From positions 1 to 37,440 of the forward strand of contig CAJQLX010000049.1 in the NCBI GenBank assembly GCA_905479265.1: 37,440 bases of DNA, given 5' to 3'. The notes beneath the pieces are model-generated. The model was not told the origin of the DNA and made no database searches. It was given only the letters and a program-made list of their open reading frames with translations. The position numbers were made by a program, and so were the translations under genes. This DNA is from an uncultured Alphaproteobacteria bacterium (GTDB taxonomy: Bacteria; Pseudomonadota; Alphaproteobacteria; UBA7985). Shown piece after piece: positions 26,640-34,400 of this stretch (position 1 is the first letter of the stretch; each line of letters begins with the position of its first letter).

Positions 26640-26888
26640 CTATGCCTGAGCCATGGCCGCACGCTGCGCACGGGACTTCCGGCGCTGCTTACGGTCGTAA
26701 GGCATGTAAACTTTAACCAAGCGTGCATCCGCTTCGCACATGATGGATGTGCCGCGGGCTTTACGCTTCATTTTCTGGGGCTTGTTTGACTGCATGTGGC
26801 GCATGAACGCGTTATTCATGCGAACTTTGCCAGACCCAGTCATGCGGAAACGCTTTTTGGCGCCCGACTTTGTCTTCATCTTCGACAT
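26640..26888 (-). CDS. rpmI: 50S ribosomal protein L35, divergent and extended
   Basis: An 82-residue L35. The start MSKMKTKSGAKKRFR and the end of the normal domain (VKVYMPYDR) match the family. The middle (MNNAFMRHMQSNKPQKMKRK) departs from the usual alphaproteobacterial GKRHGMIKR-type sequence. About 16 extra residues, basic and Ala/Gln-rich, follow the usual MPYDR end. L35 is usually about 65 residues. It stands between infC and rplT as expected. Confidence 0.93.
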   Translation of the reverse strand: MSKMKTKSGAKKRFRMTGSGKVRMNNAFMRHMQSNKPQKMKRKARGTSIMCEADARLVKVYMPYDRKQRRKSRAQRAAMAQA

Positions 26889-27010
26889 TTCATCTACTCA
26901 CTAAAAGTGTTGATACGACCGCGCGCAGGCATGTCGATTAGGCCAAGCGCACAGGGGACTCGCACTGCGACCGTAAAGACGCAAAGCGATTGGCGGTTTC
27001 TATAGGGGGG

Positions 27011-27050
27011 AACCACCCTTGGCAAGCGTTGGCTTACGCAAGGGTGGGTT
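27011..27050 (-). repeat. Long hairpin between infC and rpmI
   Basis: On the minus strand AACCCACCCTTG pairs with CAAGGGTGGTT (11 bp with one bulge), and an inner GCGT/ACGC stem closes a 6-base loop. It sits 30-70 bases after the infC stop and about 120 before rpmI. No T-run follows, so it is not a plain terminator. It could be a processing site or part of an L20-dependent control element, as known at this place in other bacteria. Confidence 0.5.
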
Positions 27051-27080
27051 TCAACGGATAATGGGCCCGCTGACCGGTCT

Positions 27081-27629
27081 TTAGGTCGGCTTGGGCGCTA
27101 CGATCATAACCATTTGGCGGCCTTCCATCTTTGGATGAGCCTCCAACTTCACAGCATCACCCAATTCAGCCTGCACACGCTCAAGAACGCGGCGACCCAA
27201 ATCCTGGTGTGCCATCTCACGCCCACGGAACCGCACGGTGAACTTCACCTTGTCTTCGTTCTCAAGGAACTTGTTCGCGTTGCGCATTTTGGTTTGGTAA
27301 TCGTGATCGTCGATGCCTGGACGCATCTTGATTTCTTTCAGCTCAACGATCTTCTGGCGTTTGCGCGCCTCGTTGGCTTTCTTTTGCTGTTCATATTTGA
27401 ACTTGCCGAAGTCCATGATCTTGCAGACCGGTGGATCTACGTTTGGGGACACCTCAACCAAGTCGAGGCCGGCTTCTAGCGCGCGATCAAGTGCGTCGCG
27501 CGTTGTGAGGACACCGTAGTTGGTACCTGCATCGTCAATAAGACGGACTTTAGGTACGCGAATATCGCGGTTGGCCCGAAACTGATCCTTTTTGTTCGGC
27601 TCCAAACGAAGGGGTGGACGTGCTATGAT
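27081..27629 (-). CDS. infC: Translation initiation factor IF-3, probable non-ATG/GTG/TTG start
   Basis: IF-3 binds the 30S subunit, blocks early 50S joining and checks the start codon and initiator tRNA. Core motifs are intact: RANRDIRVPKVRLID, EAGLDLVEVSPN..PPVCKIMDFGKFKYEQQKK, then KFTVRFRGREMAHQDLG and the C-terminal HPKMEGRQMVMIVAPKP. The conserved N-terminus IARPP is preceded by ATC (27629), which lies six bases after CAGGG; ATA is the next codon. The nearest in-frame TTGs are at 27692 (no SD, unconserved extension) and 27605 (no SD). Initiation at ATC or ATA gives about 182 residues, the normal length. A rare start codon would allow IF-3 to control its own synthesis, as with AUU in E. 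coli. It lies between thrS and rpmI. Confidence 0.93.
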   Translation of the reverse strand: MIARPPLRLEPNKKDQFRANRDIRVPKVRLIDDAGTNYGVLTTRDALDRALEAGLDLVEVSPNVDPPVCKIMDFGKFKYEQQKKANEARKRQKIVELKEIKMRPGIDDHDYQTKMRNANKFLENEDKVKFTVRFRGREMAHQDLGRRVLERVQAELGDAVKLEAHPKMEGRQMVMIVAPKPT

Positions 27630-27746
27630 TCTAATCCCTGTAGTGAAAAATGAGTACAGCGTCGCTGTGTACGCCAGCGGCGTCTGCGTCAAGCAAATAA
27701 CACCAACAGTTGCACCCGTTAAGCGTCAACACATACAAATAATGCG

Positions 27747-27780
27747 AATTGGCCAAGATATTAGACATTCTTGGCCAATT
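27747..27780 (-). repeat. Perfect 12-bp inverted repeat between thrS and infC
   Basis: AATTGGCCAAGA and TCTTGGCCAATT flank a 10-base loop, starting 10 bases after the thrS stop. On the minus strand the sequence after the stem is CGCATTATTTG, not a real T-run, so termination would be partial at best. It may attenuate thrS read-through, act as a processing stem, or be an operator. Confidence 0.6.
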
Positions 27781-27789
27781 TTATTGGTT

Positions 27790-29721
27790 TCAGCTGTATG
27801 GCGCCCGCGTTAGGTCGCTGATCTGCTCCAACGCAGCATCCAGCGCCATCATTTCTTGATCTTTGCCGCCCAACGTCCGGAGCGCGATGGTTCGTTCATC
27901 CGCTTCGCGACGACCGACGACGGCAACCAATGGCACCTTTTGGTGCGAGTGCTCGCGGATCTTGTAGTTGATCTTTTCGTTGCGCAGGTCCGAAACGGCC
28001 CGAATGCCCCGACTTTTCAGCTCGGCAACCACTTCTTCGGCGTAGTCGTTGGCGTCTGTTGTGATGGTTGCCACCGTCACTTGCGTCGGCGCGAGCCACA
28101 GCGGCAGTTTGCCCGCGTAGTTCTCGATCAAGATACCAATGAAGCGTTCGAAGGAGCCCAAAATCGCGCGGTGCAGCATGACTGGACGCTGCTTGGATCC
28201 ATCCTCGGCGATGTAGTTGGCGTCCAAGCGCTCGGGCAGAACGAAATCGACCTGCCATGTCCCGCATTGCCAATCACGACCAATGGCGTCCCGCAGCACA
28301 AACTCCAGCTTTGGACCGTAAAACGCCCCTTCGCCCGGGTTCATGGTGTAGGGCAGTCCAGCGTCTTCGATGGCCTCGCGCAGCGCGCCTTCGGCTTTGT
28401 CCCACGTCTCATCCGTACCGGCCCGCGTTTCAGGGCGGTCCGAGAATTTAACAACGACATCGGTAAAGCCAAAATCTGCGTAAATCTGCATGAGCAGCGT
28501 ACAGAATTCCTTGGTCTGCTCGGTCACCTGTTCGGGTGTCGCAAAGATATGCGCGTCGTCTTGGGTAAAGGCGCGGACCCGCATAATGCCGTGCAAAGCG
28601 CCGCTTGGCTCATTGCGGTGACAGGAGCCAAATTCCGACATTTTCAGCGGCAGGTCGCGGTATGATTTGATGCCCTGGTTAAAGATCTGCACGTGGCAAG
28701 GGCAGTTCATTGGCTTCAGCGCCAGAATACCAGCGTCATCGTCTGCTGCGTCACCGGTGGTGAACATGTGCTCGCGGAATTTCTCCCAGTGGCCGGAATC
28801 TTCCCACAGCTTGCGATCGACCAGTTGCGGTGTCTTCACTTCTTCATAGCCAGCGCCGTCCAAACGGTAGCGCATGTACTTTTCCAGCTCGGTGTAGATC
28901 CGCCAGCCCTTTGGGTGCCAGAAAACGCCGCCGCGGGCCTCTTCTTGCATGTGGAACAGGTCGAGTTCCTTGCCCAGCTTGCGGTGGTCCCGCTTGGCGG
29001 CTTCTTCGAGCATGGTCAGGTGGGCGCGCAGAGACTTGGGGTCTTCGAACGCTGTGCCATAGATCCGCTGCAACTGTTCGCGGTTGCTGTCACCGCGCCA
29101 ATAAGCGCCTGCGACGGAGAGCAGCTTGAACGCCTTACCGACTTTCCCTGTCGTCGGCGCGTGTGGCCCACGGCACAGGTCAATCCAATCACCCTGAGAG
29201 TACAGCGTGATGGTTTCCCCTTGGGGTAAATCCTGGATCAGTTCGACCTTGAACTGCTCACCTTTGGCTTTGAAAAACTCAATCGCTGCATCGCGGTCCA
29301 TGACCTGCCGTTCAAAGGCTTCATCCCGCGCGATAATCTCGTGCATCTTCGTTTCGATGACTTCGAGGTCTTCGGTGGTGAAGGGGTCAGCGCGGTAAAA
29401 GTCGTAAAAGAAGCCGTTTTCAATGTTCGGCCCAATGGTGACTTGAGTCCCGGGAAACAGCTCCTGCACCGCTTCGGCCAGCACGTGTGCGCAGTCGTGG
29501 CGAATGATCTCCAGCGCTTCTTCCGTGCCTTTATCGCGGACGATAATTGCGACCTCAGAGTCTTCTGTGATTTCGCGGCTAAGATCCCAAGCCTGACCAT
29601 TGACGGTCACCGCCAAGGCTTTCTTTGCAAGGCCCGGAGAGATCGACGTGGCGATATCCATGCCGGAGGTGGAACCGTCGTACTGACGCTTAGCGCCATC
29701 GGGGAGGGTAATTTCAACCAT
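27790..29721 (-). CDS. thrS: Threonine-tRNA ligase
   Basis: A 643-residue class II synthetase. Order: TGS domain (1-60, [16 protein letters not shown]), editing domain with [11 protein letters not shown] and the second zinc-type motif [12 protein letters not shown], and the catalytic core with [15 protein letters not shown] (zinc-binding Cys), [20 protein letters not shown] (motif 2) and [17 protein letters not shown] (motif 3). The C-terminal anticodon domain ([17 protein letters not shown]) completes it. No Shine-Dalgarno was seen before the ATG. In E. coli ThrRS represses its own translation through an operator stem upstream; I see no such structure in the 90-base leader here. Confidence 0.97.
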   Translation of the reverse strand: MVEITLPDGAKRQYDGSTSGMDIATSISPGLAKKALAVTVNGQAWDLSREITEDSEVAIIVRDKGTEEALEIIRHDCAHVLAEAVQELFPGTQVTIGPNIENGFFYDFYRADPFTTEDLEVIETKMHEIIARDEAFERQVMDRDAAIEFFKAKGEQFKVELIQDLPQGETITLYSQGDWIDLCRGPHAPTTGKVGKAFKLLSVAGAYWRGDSNREQLQRIYGTAFEDPKSLRAHLTMLEEAAKRDHRKLGKELDLFHMQEEARGGVFWHPKGWRIYTELEKYMRYRLDGAGYEEVKTPQLVDRKLWEDSGHWEKFREHMFTTGDAADDDAGILALKPMNCPCHVQIFNQGIKSYRDLPLKMSEFGSCHRNEPSGALHGIMRVRAFTQDDAHIFATPEQVTEQTKEFCTLLMQIYADFGFTDVVVKFSDRPETRAGTDETWDKAEGALREAIEDAGLPYTMNPGEGAFYGPKLEFVLRDAIGRDWQCGTWQVDFVLPERLDANYIAEDGSKQRPVMLHRAILGSFERFIGILIENYAGKLPLWLAPTQVTVATITTDANDYAEEVVAELKSRGIRAVSDLRNEKINYKIREHSHQKVPLVAVVGRREADERTIALRTLGGKDQEMMALDAALEQISDLTRAPYS

Positions 29722-29811
29722 TTTTGATCACAGATATTCTCTGGTGAATGAGGAACGCACCGCTTTGATCACGCGCGCAGCGATACGTTATGACGAAACC
29801 GTCAGGAATCC

Positions 29812-30975
29812 TTACGCAAGTAGCTCATCGTAGATGTCAAAAATCTGACGGGCGGTTTCATCGCGTTTGTAGGTCTTGAAGGCGTGCAGCATGGCATTGT
29901 TCTCAAGCTCCGCCCGCTTATCCGGCTCCATCGTCATCGCCCAACCCAGCGCCATGGATAGCGTCTCCGCGTCACCGGGATCAAACAGAGCCCCATTCAC
30001 ACCCGGGTCAACCTGAAAAGCCGTTGAGCCATTATTTGCGCCGAGCACGACTTTACCCGCCGCCTGACTTTCTGCGCAGGCATAGTCGAAGGCGAGATTG
30101 CCGTTGACGGTTGAAATCACGATGTCGGTCAGCTTGTACAGGGTCGCAGGGTCTTCGGTGCCTTCATATATTTTGATCCGACGCTCCAGACCTTCGGCTT
30201 CGAGTTTTTGCGACAGGCGGTAGTGATACCGCCGCTCGGCCTGACCCACGCCAATGAACAAACACACCCAAGTCTTATCCAGATGCTGCTTCAACGCTTC
30301 AATCACGGCGTCATGGCCGGCACTGTCTTGCAGCGCGGCAGGGAAGATGATCACGGGGCTTTGCGCGGTGATTTCCATGTCGCGCACCATGCGCGTCAGG
30401 CGTGCTGCGGTAACCACCGACGGATGCAGCGCGTTAACCGCCAACCCGGGCGGAACCACGCTCGCGTTCACGTCATGCAGGTAACCCGCTTCACTCAATA
30501 AATTCTGCAGAAAAGGCGAGGCGAGCAAAACCCGGTCGCCTTTCAGCGCGGTTTGCAGTCCGGGCGTGGGCTTGCCGTTGCGCCGAACCGGCAGGTCGTA
30601 AAGGCTGACAACATGGGGCACGCGATGCTTACCCACGGCCTTTATCACCAGTCCCGCTGCGTCTTCGCCGTGCGAATGCACCAACTGCGCATCCCACTCT
30701 GTCAGCTTTCCGGCAATTTTACCGGCTGGATTTCCGATGGGGTTTACGGACGAAATGGAGATGGTTTCGTGCTCAACATTCGCGCGCTGGGCTTCAGCAA
30801 CCATCAGGCCGCCGCCGCTGACAATTTTACTGTTGCCGCCAAACCGTTGAATGGCAGCTGCTAAATCCAGCGCGACACGGTTGACCGGGCCAGCCTCAAG
30901 ATATTCCGAGACCTGAACGATTGCGCCGTTCGACCCTTCGCCCGTTCCACCACTGGTGGGGGTATTTGCCGTCAT
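29812..30975 (-). CDS. GT4-like glycosyltransferase
   Basis: A 387-residue protein with the two-Rossmann layout of GT-B glycosyltransferases. The N-terminal half has IVQVSEYLEAGPVNRVALDLA and VHSHGEDAAGLV. The C-terminal half has SPVIIFPAALQDSAGHD, CLFIGVGQAERRYHYRLS, then the donor-site region with a family-4-like FDYACAESQAAGKVVLGANNGST and GALFDPGDAETLSMAL. This resembles enzymes of lipopolysaccharide or surface-glycan synthesis; the sugar donor and acceptor are not evident. It ends 90 bases before thrS and is divergent from the alpha/beta hydrolase gene. I judge it a separate unit. Confidence 0.8.
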   Translation of the reverse strand: MTANTPTSGGTGEGSNGAIVQVSEYLEAGPVNRVALDLAAAIQRFGGNSKIVSGGGLMVAEAQRANVEHETISISSVNPIGNPAGKIAGKLTEWDAQLVHSHGEDAAGLVIKAVGKHRVPHVVSLYDLPVRRNGKPTPGLQTALKGDRVLLASPFLQNLLSEAGYLHDVNASVVPPGLAVNALHPSVVTAARLTRMVRDMEITAQSPVIIFPAALQDSAGHDAVIEALKQHLDKTWVCLFIGVGQAERRYHYRLSQKLEAEGLERRIKIYEGTEDPATLYKLTDIVISTVNGNLAFDYACAESQAAGKVVLGANNGSTAFQVDPGVNGALFDPGDAETLSMALGWAMTMEPDKRAELENNAMLHAFKTYKRDETARQIFDIYDELLA

Positions 30976-30998
30976 GGTTCACCCAACACTTTCACTCT

Positions 30999-31019
30999 CT
31001 CAGGCTGATCAGTCCTGAG
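30999..31019. repeat. Nested palindrome in the glycosyltransferase/hydrolase divergent region
   Basis: CTCAGG and CCTGAG flank the 8-base palindrome CTGATCAG with one extra T. It lies 24 bases upstream of the glycosyltransferase ATG. The symmetry suits a dimeric regulator site or an RNA hairpin in the leader. Confidence 0.5.
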
Positions 31020-31028
31020 CATTTATCG

Positions 31029-31045
31029 CGCCAGTTCCCCTGGCG
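31029..31045. repeat. Second short inverted repeat in the same divergent region
   Basis: CGCCAG and CTGGCG form a 6-bp stem around TTCCC, 10 bases past the nested palindrome. With no T-run on either side it is not a terminator. Together with the first it may control one or both divergent genes. Confidence 0.45.
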
Positions 31046-31136
31046 GGTTGTCCGTTGCGGTCATGTGTGAGATGCCAACGGGAAACGTCAGCGGGCACGA
31101 AAACCTGACAAACCTGCAATACAGTCGAGGCGCATA

Positions 31137-31895
31137 ATGACAAATACGCTAATTCGGACCGATGGGACAAGGCTGGTCTACGATCGGTTGAAGGGTCAAC
31201 ACGATATTTCCAAGCCGGGATTGGTGTTTTTATGTGGTTTCGGGTCGGATAAAGAAGGTTCAAAGGCGTTATTCCTAGAGGAACACGCAAAAAAAACCGG
31301 TCAATCCTTCGTCCGTTTCGATTATTTCGGTCACGGTCAGTCTGACGGCGACTTCAAAGACGGCACAATCAGCCGCTGGGCCGAAGATACCTTGGCCGTC
31401 ATCGACGCGCTGACCGACGGTCCGCAAGTGCTGATTGGCTCGTCCATGGGGGGGTGGCTGATGCTGCTGGCGGCTTTGGCGCGCAAAGACCGCGTGGCTG
31501 GCCTCATCGGCATTGCGGCGGCGCCTGATTTCACCAAGCGCTTGCAATGGACGAAACTGACCGCCGAGCAACAGCAAATCTGCATGGAACAAGGGTTCGT
31601 GCAGGTGCCGTCAAACTATGAAGACGATTATATCTTCACCCGCGCCCTGTTCGAAGATGGCGCGCAGAACCTGCTTCTCGATGGACCCATCGACCTCGAT
31701 ATTCCCATCACCTTGCTCCACGGCCAGCAAGACGCGGATGTTCCGGTTGAGATTTCACTGGAAATCGCTCAGCAGGTCCACAGTCAAGACGTGGTGATCG
31801 AACTGGTCAAAGCCGCCGATCATCGCTTCTCCGGACCGGGGGAGCTCACCCGGTTGGCCGCGGCTGTGGATACGATGACGGAGAACCTTAGCTGA
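31137..31895 (+). CDS. Alpha/beta hydrolase
   Basis: A 252-residue alpha/beta-hydrolase-fold protein. The nucleophile elbow GSSMGGW (Ser101 or so), the acid region LLHGQQDADVPVEIS and the terminal KAADHRFSG supply Ser, Asp and His. FDYFGHGQSDGDFKDGTISRW precedes the core. This resembles small acyl-hydrolases/thioesterases of the ABHD10-like group. Substrate is unknown. GAGG lies seven bases before the ATG. The stop overlaps the start of the metalloprotease gene by one base (TGATG), so the two are co-expressed. Confidence 0.85.
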   Translation: MTNTLIRTDGTRLVYDRLKGQHDISKPGLVFLCGFGSDKEGSKALFLEEHAKKTGQSFVRFDYFGHGQSDGDFKDGTISRWAEDTLAVIDALTDGPQVLIGSSMGGWLMLLAALARKDRVAGLIGIAAAPDFTKRLQWTKLTAEQQQICMEQGFVQVPSNYEDDYIFTRALFEDGAQNLLLDGPIDLDIPITLLHGQQDADVPVEISLEIAQQVHSQDVVIELVKAADHRFSGPGELTRLAAAVDTMTENLS

Positions 31896-32695
31896 TGGCT
31901 CGAACCCCCAAGGAACCAACCAGTACCCTCAAGCTGCCGGTGCGATCCGCCGTTGCGCTGGAGATGATGCTGTCCGCCCTGATTTCACTGCTGCTGGTCG
32001 AGCTGGGGCGCATGGGTGGCCCGGTTGGCTGGGCTTTTGGCCCGCTCAGCACTTTGTTCAATTGGTTCGCAACCTTCTTTCACGAATTCGGCCACGGCTT
32101 CTTCGTTCTGGTCAGCGAAAGCACCTTGGTTGATTTCAAGCTCAACTGGGATGGATCCGGCAGTGTGACCTACACGGTTGAGAGCTGGCGGCTACCCATA
32201 ACGTGGGCCGGCTACGCCACGCCGCCCTTGGTCGGTGCCGTGCTTTACTGGGAAGCGCACGGGCGGGGTTTGGAGACGCAGGGAACGCTGGTCGTTCTCG
32301 CGTTGATGATTGGCGCCGTAACCCTGTGGTGGCCCAAGGACGACGCTGTATCCACCATCACCATTGCCGCGATTTTGGTGGTAAGCCTGCTGGTCGTCGC
32401 TCTGTTGTGTGCGTCCAGCATTGGCCAGCGTGTACCCGTCGATTGGGTGCAACGCATTCTTGCTGCGACCTTGCTGATCGAGGGGGTTCGGTCGGTCTGG
32501 TATCTCTTGGGTTTGGGAGAGCCATCCGATGCCGCTTCGTTGGCCAGCCTTTACATGTTGCCGGAGTTTGTGTGGGTGCTGACCTGGCTGGTGTGGACTG
32601 CGCTTTGCGTGGGCATCACTTATCGGCTGGAGGTCATCGACCGCCGCCGCAAACTGCTTAATCCGCCCCGGAAAACCCGGACGAAGAAAAAATAG
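31895..32695 (+). CDS. M50B-like membrane metalloprotease
   Basis: A 266-residue membrane protein with the zinc motif HEFGH (His63, Glu64, His67) just after the first hydrophobic segments, matching the M50/M50B-type group. About five more hydrophobic stretches follow, and GYATPPLVGAVLYW may be the second conserved membrane region. M50 enzymes cut substrates inside the membrane, though distant members may not be active. The C-terminus is basic (RRRKLLNPPRKTRTKKK), probably cytosolic. It is translationally coupled to the alpha/beta hydrolase, which suggests a joint function in membrane or lipid quality control, but this is inference. The 3' end overlaps the convergent epimerase-like gene by 38 bases. 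Confidence 0.75.
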   Translation: MARTPKEPTSTLKLPVRSAVALEMMLSALISLLLVELGRMGGPVGWAFGPLSTLFNWFATFFHEFGHGFFVLVSESTLVDFKLNWDGSGSVTYTVESWRLPITWAGYATPPLVGAVLYWEAHGRGLETQGTLVVLALMIGAVTLWWPKDDAVSTITIAAILVVSLLVVALLCASSIGQRVPVDWVQRILAATLLIEGVRSVWYLLGLGEPSDAASLASLYMLPEFVWVLTWLVWTALCVGITYRLEVIDRRRKLLNPPRKTRTKKK

Positions 32696-33563
32696 CATCC
32701 AGTCCCTCGCGGTAGGTTGGGAAAGCGGGTTGCCAGTCTAAAACGTCTTTTAGCTTTTGGTTCGAAACCCGCTTGTTGTCCGCGTAGAAACTACGGCCCA
32801 TGGGCGAGAGCTGTGCTTCATCCATGGAAACGGGCTGGGGAACCGGATGATTGAGCAGGGCGCAGGCATAGGCGATCACGTCCCCGGGCGCGCATGAAAA
32901 ATCATCACAAACATTGAAAATGTCCGCCGAGGTCGGGGTCGCGGTTCCGGCTTGCATTGATGCAAAGACCGCCGTGGCGATGTCCTCAACGTGGATGCGG
33001 CTGAAGACCTGCTCAGGCTTGTCGATAATCCGCGCGCGTCCGCCGCGAACGGTCTCAAGCGCATTTCGCCCCGGTCCATAAATGCCGGCCAGCCGAAAAA
33101 CGTGCAAAGGCCACCCCAACGCCGCCCAAGCCGCCTCCGCCGATAAGCGTGACAAGCCGCGGGTTGAGGTGCTGCGAGCCGGGGCGCTTTCATCGACCAA
33201 TGCCCCTTGCCAATCGCCGTAAACCACGGTCGTCGATAAGTACCCCGCCCACTGGGGCTGCAGCGCTGGTGCTAAGGGTTGGATGAGCGGCAGCAGGGGG
33301 TCGTTACCGGATTTTGCGGTGCCAATGGACTGCAGAATATGGGTGCTTTGGTGCAAGGCCGAGATGACCTCGCCGGAAAGGGCGGGAGCTGTGCTGGCGT
33401 CAAAGGCAAAGGCGTTGATGCCTTGGGCGCGAAGCCGCTGCGCTTTCTCTTCCGTCCGCACGGTTCCGCAGACGGTCCAACCGTTCGTCAAGGCGAGGCG
33501 GGCCAACGCTTGACCAGAAAAGCCCAGGCCGAAGCAGAATAATTGTTTAAAAGGGGTGCTCAC
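32658..33563 (-). CDS. NAD-dependent epimerase/SDR-like protein
   Basis: A 301-residue Rossmann-fold protein. The nucleotide loop is CFGLGFSGQAL. DASTAPALSGEV, YLSTTVVYGDW, VFRLAGIYGPGRNAL and RIHVEDIATAVFASMQ follow the order of extended short-chain dehydrogenases of the YeeZ type. The canonical Tyr-x3-Lys pair is not obvious (LSRLSAEAAW sits there), so catalytic activity is doubtful. It is convergent with the metalloprotease gene, with a 38-base overlap of the 3' ends. It is divergent from the TPR gene, starting 33 bases apart. Confidence 0.78.
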   Translation of the reverse strand: MSTPFKQLFCFGLGFSGQALARLALTNGWTVCGTVRTEEKAQRLRAQGINAFAFDASTAPALSGEVISALHQSTHILQSIGTAKSGNDPLLPLIQPLAPALQPQWAGYLSTTVVYGDWQGALVDESAPARSTSTRGLSRLSAEAAWAALGWPLHVFRLAGIYGPGRNALETVRGGRARIIDKPEQVFSRIHVEDIATAVFASMQAGTATPTSADIFNVCDDFSCAPGDVIAYACALLNHPVPQPVSMDEAQLSPMGRSFYADNKRVSNQKLKDVLDWQPAFPTYREGLDAIFSSSGFSGAD

Positions 33564-33596
33564 GGTTTTGCCACGCTCATCAGCTAATTAGATCCC

Positions 33597-34400
33597 ATGA
33601 CACTTAGTGATATTTTTCGCCGGACAAGCATAGGGTTGATTTGCCTCACCACGCTTTTTGCGGTCGAGGGCTGGGCTATTGACCCCGAAGACGTCCCAAA
33701 CGATTTTCGGGGCACCTTCGTCAGCTGTATGGCCAAGGGCGAATTCGACCCAGTCGCGGCCAAGGAATACGCCGAACAATGGCTTGCATCCGATACCGGT
33801 GGCGATCCCTATGCCTTTTACTGCTTGGCCGTTTGGACGTTTCATACCGGTGACCCGCGCCGTGCTGCTGAAATTCTGGAAAACCTCAGCGAAGATCCTG
33901 TGCTGCGTGATACCGATTACGCGCTCACACTGCTGCGGTCGGCGGGCGATTTGTTCGACGCGGCAGGCGAGCTGGAGCTGGCCTTTCGGGCCTATTCCAA
34001 AGCCTTGGATCAAAACAGGTTCGAGCCGGAGCTTTGGGTCGATCGTGCTTTGGTGCGCGCGGCGCTTGGTGACTTTGCGGGGACGCTGGCTGATCTGGAC
34101 CTGGCTTTGGCGCTGGATGCGGACAATGTCGAAGCGCTGGTGTTCCGGGGTTCGAGCTATTTGGCCGTCGATGAGTTGGACGCCGCCGCAGACGATGCCC
34201 TGCAAGCCCTGCTGCTGGAGCCCTTTAACATCCCGGGACTTTGGCTGCGGGCGCAAATCGCTTTAGAAACCGGTGACGCCCAGCTCGCGGCAAGCGACCT
34301 AGAGCGGATTATTGCCCGAGACCAAGGCGAATACGCCAACCTTGCCCGTGAAGCGCTCGAAATTGTGTCTTGGGCCGCTCAAAAATCCACGTTGGAGTAA
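33597..34400 (+). CDS. Exported TPR-repeat protein
   Basis: A 267-residue protein with an N-terminal signal peptide (SIGLICLTTLFAVEGWA) and then about five tetratricopeptide repeats from residue 60 to 255, such as YCLAVWTFHTGDPRRAAEIL, VDRALVRAALGDFAGTLADL and RAQIALETGDAQLAASDLER. TPRs bind partner proteins, so a periplasmic scaffold role is likely. The partner is unknown. Its 3' end overlaps the convergent GST gene by 22 bases. A clear SD was not found. Confidence 0.78.
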   Translation: MTLSDIFRRTSIGLICLTTLFAVEGWAIDPEDVPNDFRGTFVSCMAKGEFDPVAAKEYAEQWLASDTGGDPYAFYCLAVWTFHTGDPRRAAEILENLSEDPVLRDTDYALTLLRSAGDLFDAAGELELAFRAYSKALDQNRFEPELWVDRALVRAALGDFAGTLADLDLALALDADNVEALVFRGSSYLAVDELDAAADDALQALLLEPFNIPGLWLRAQIALETGDAQLAASDLERIIARDQGEYANLAREALEIVSWAAQKSTLE

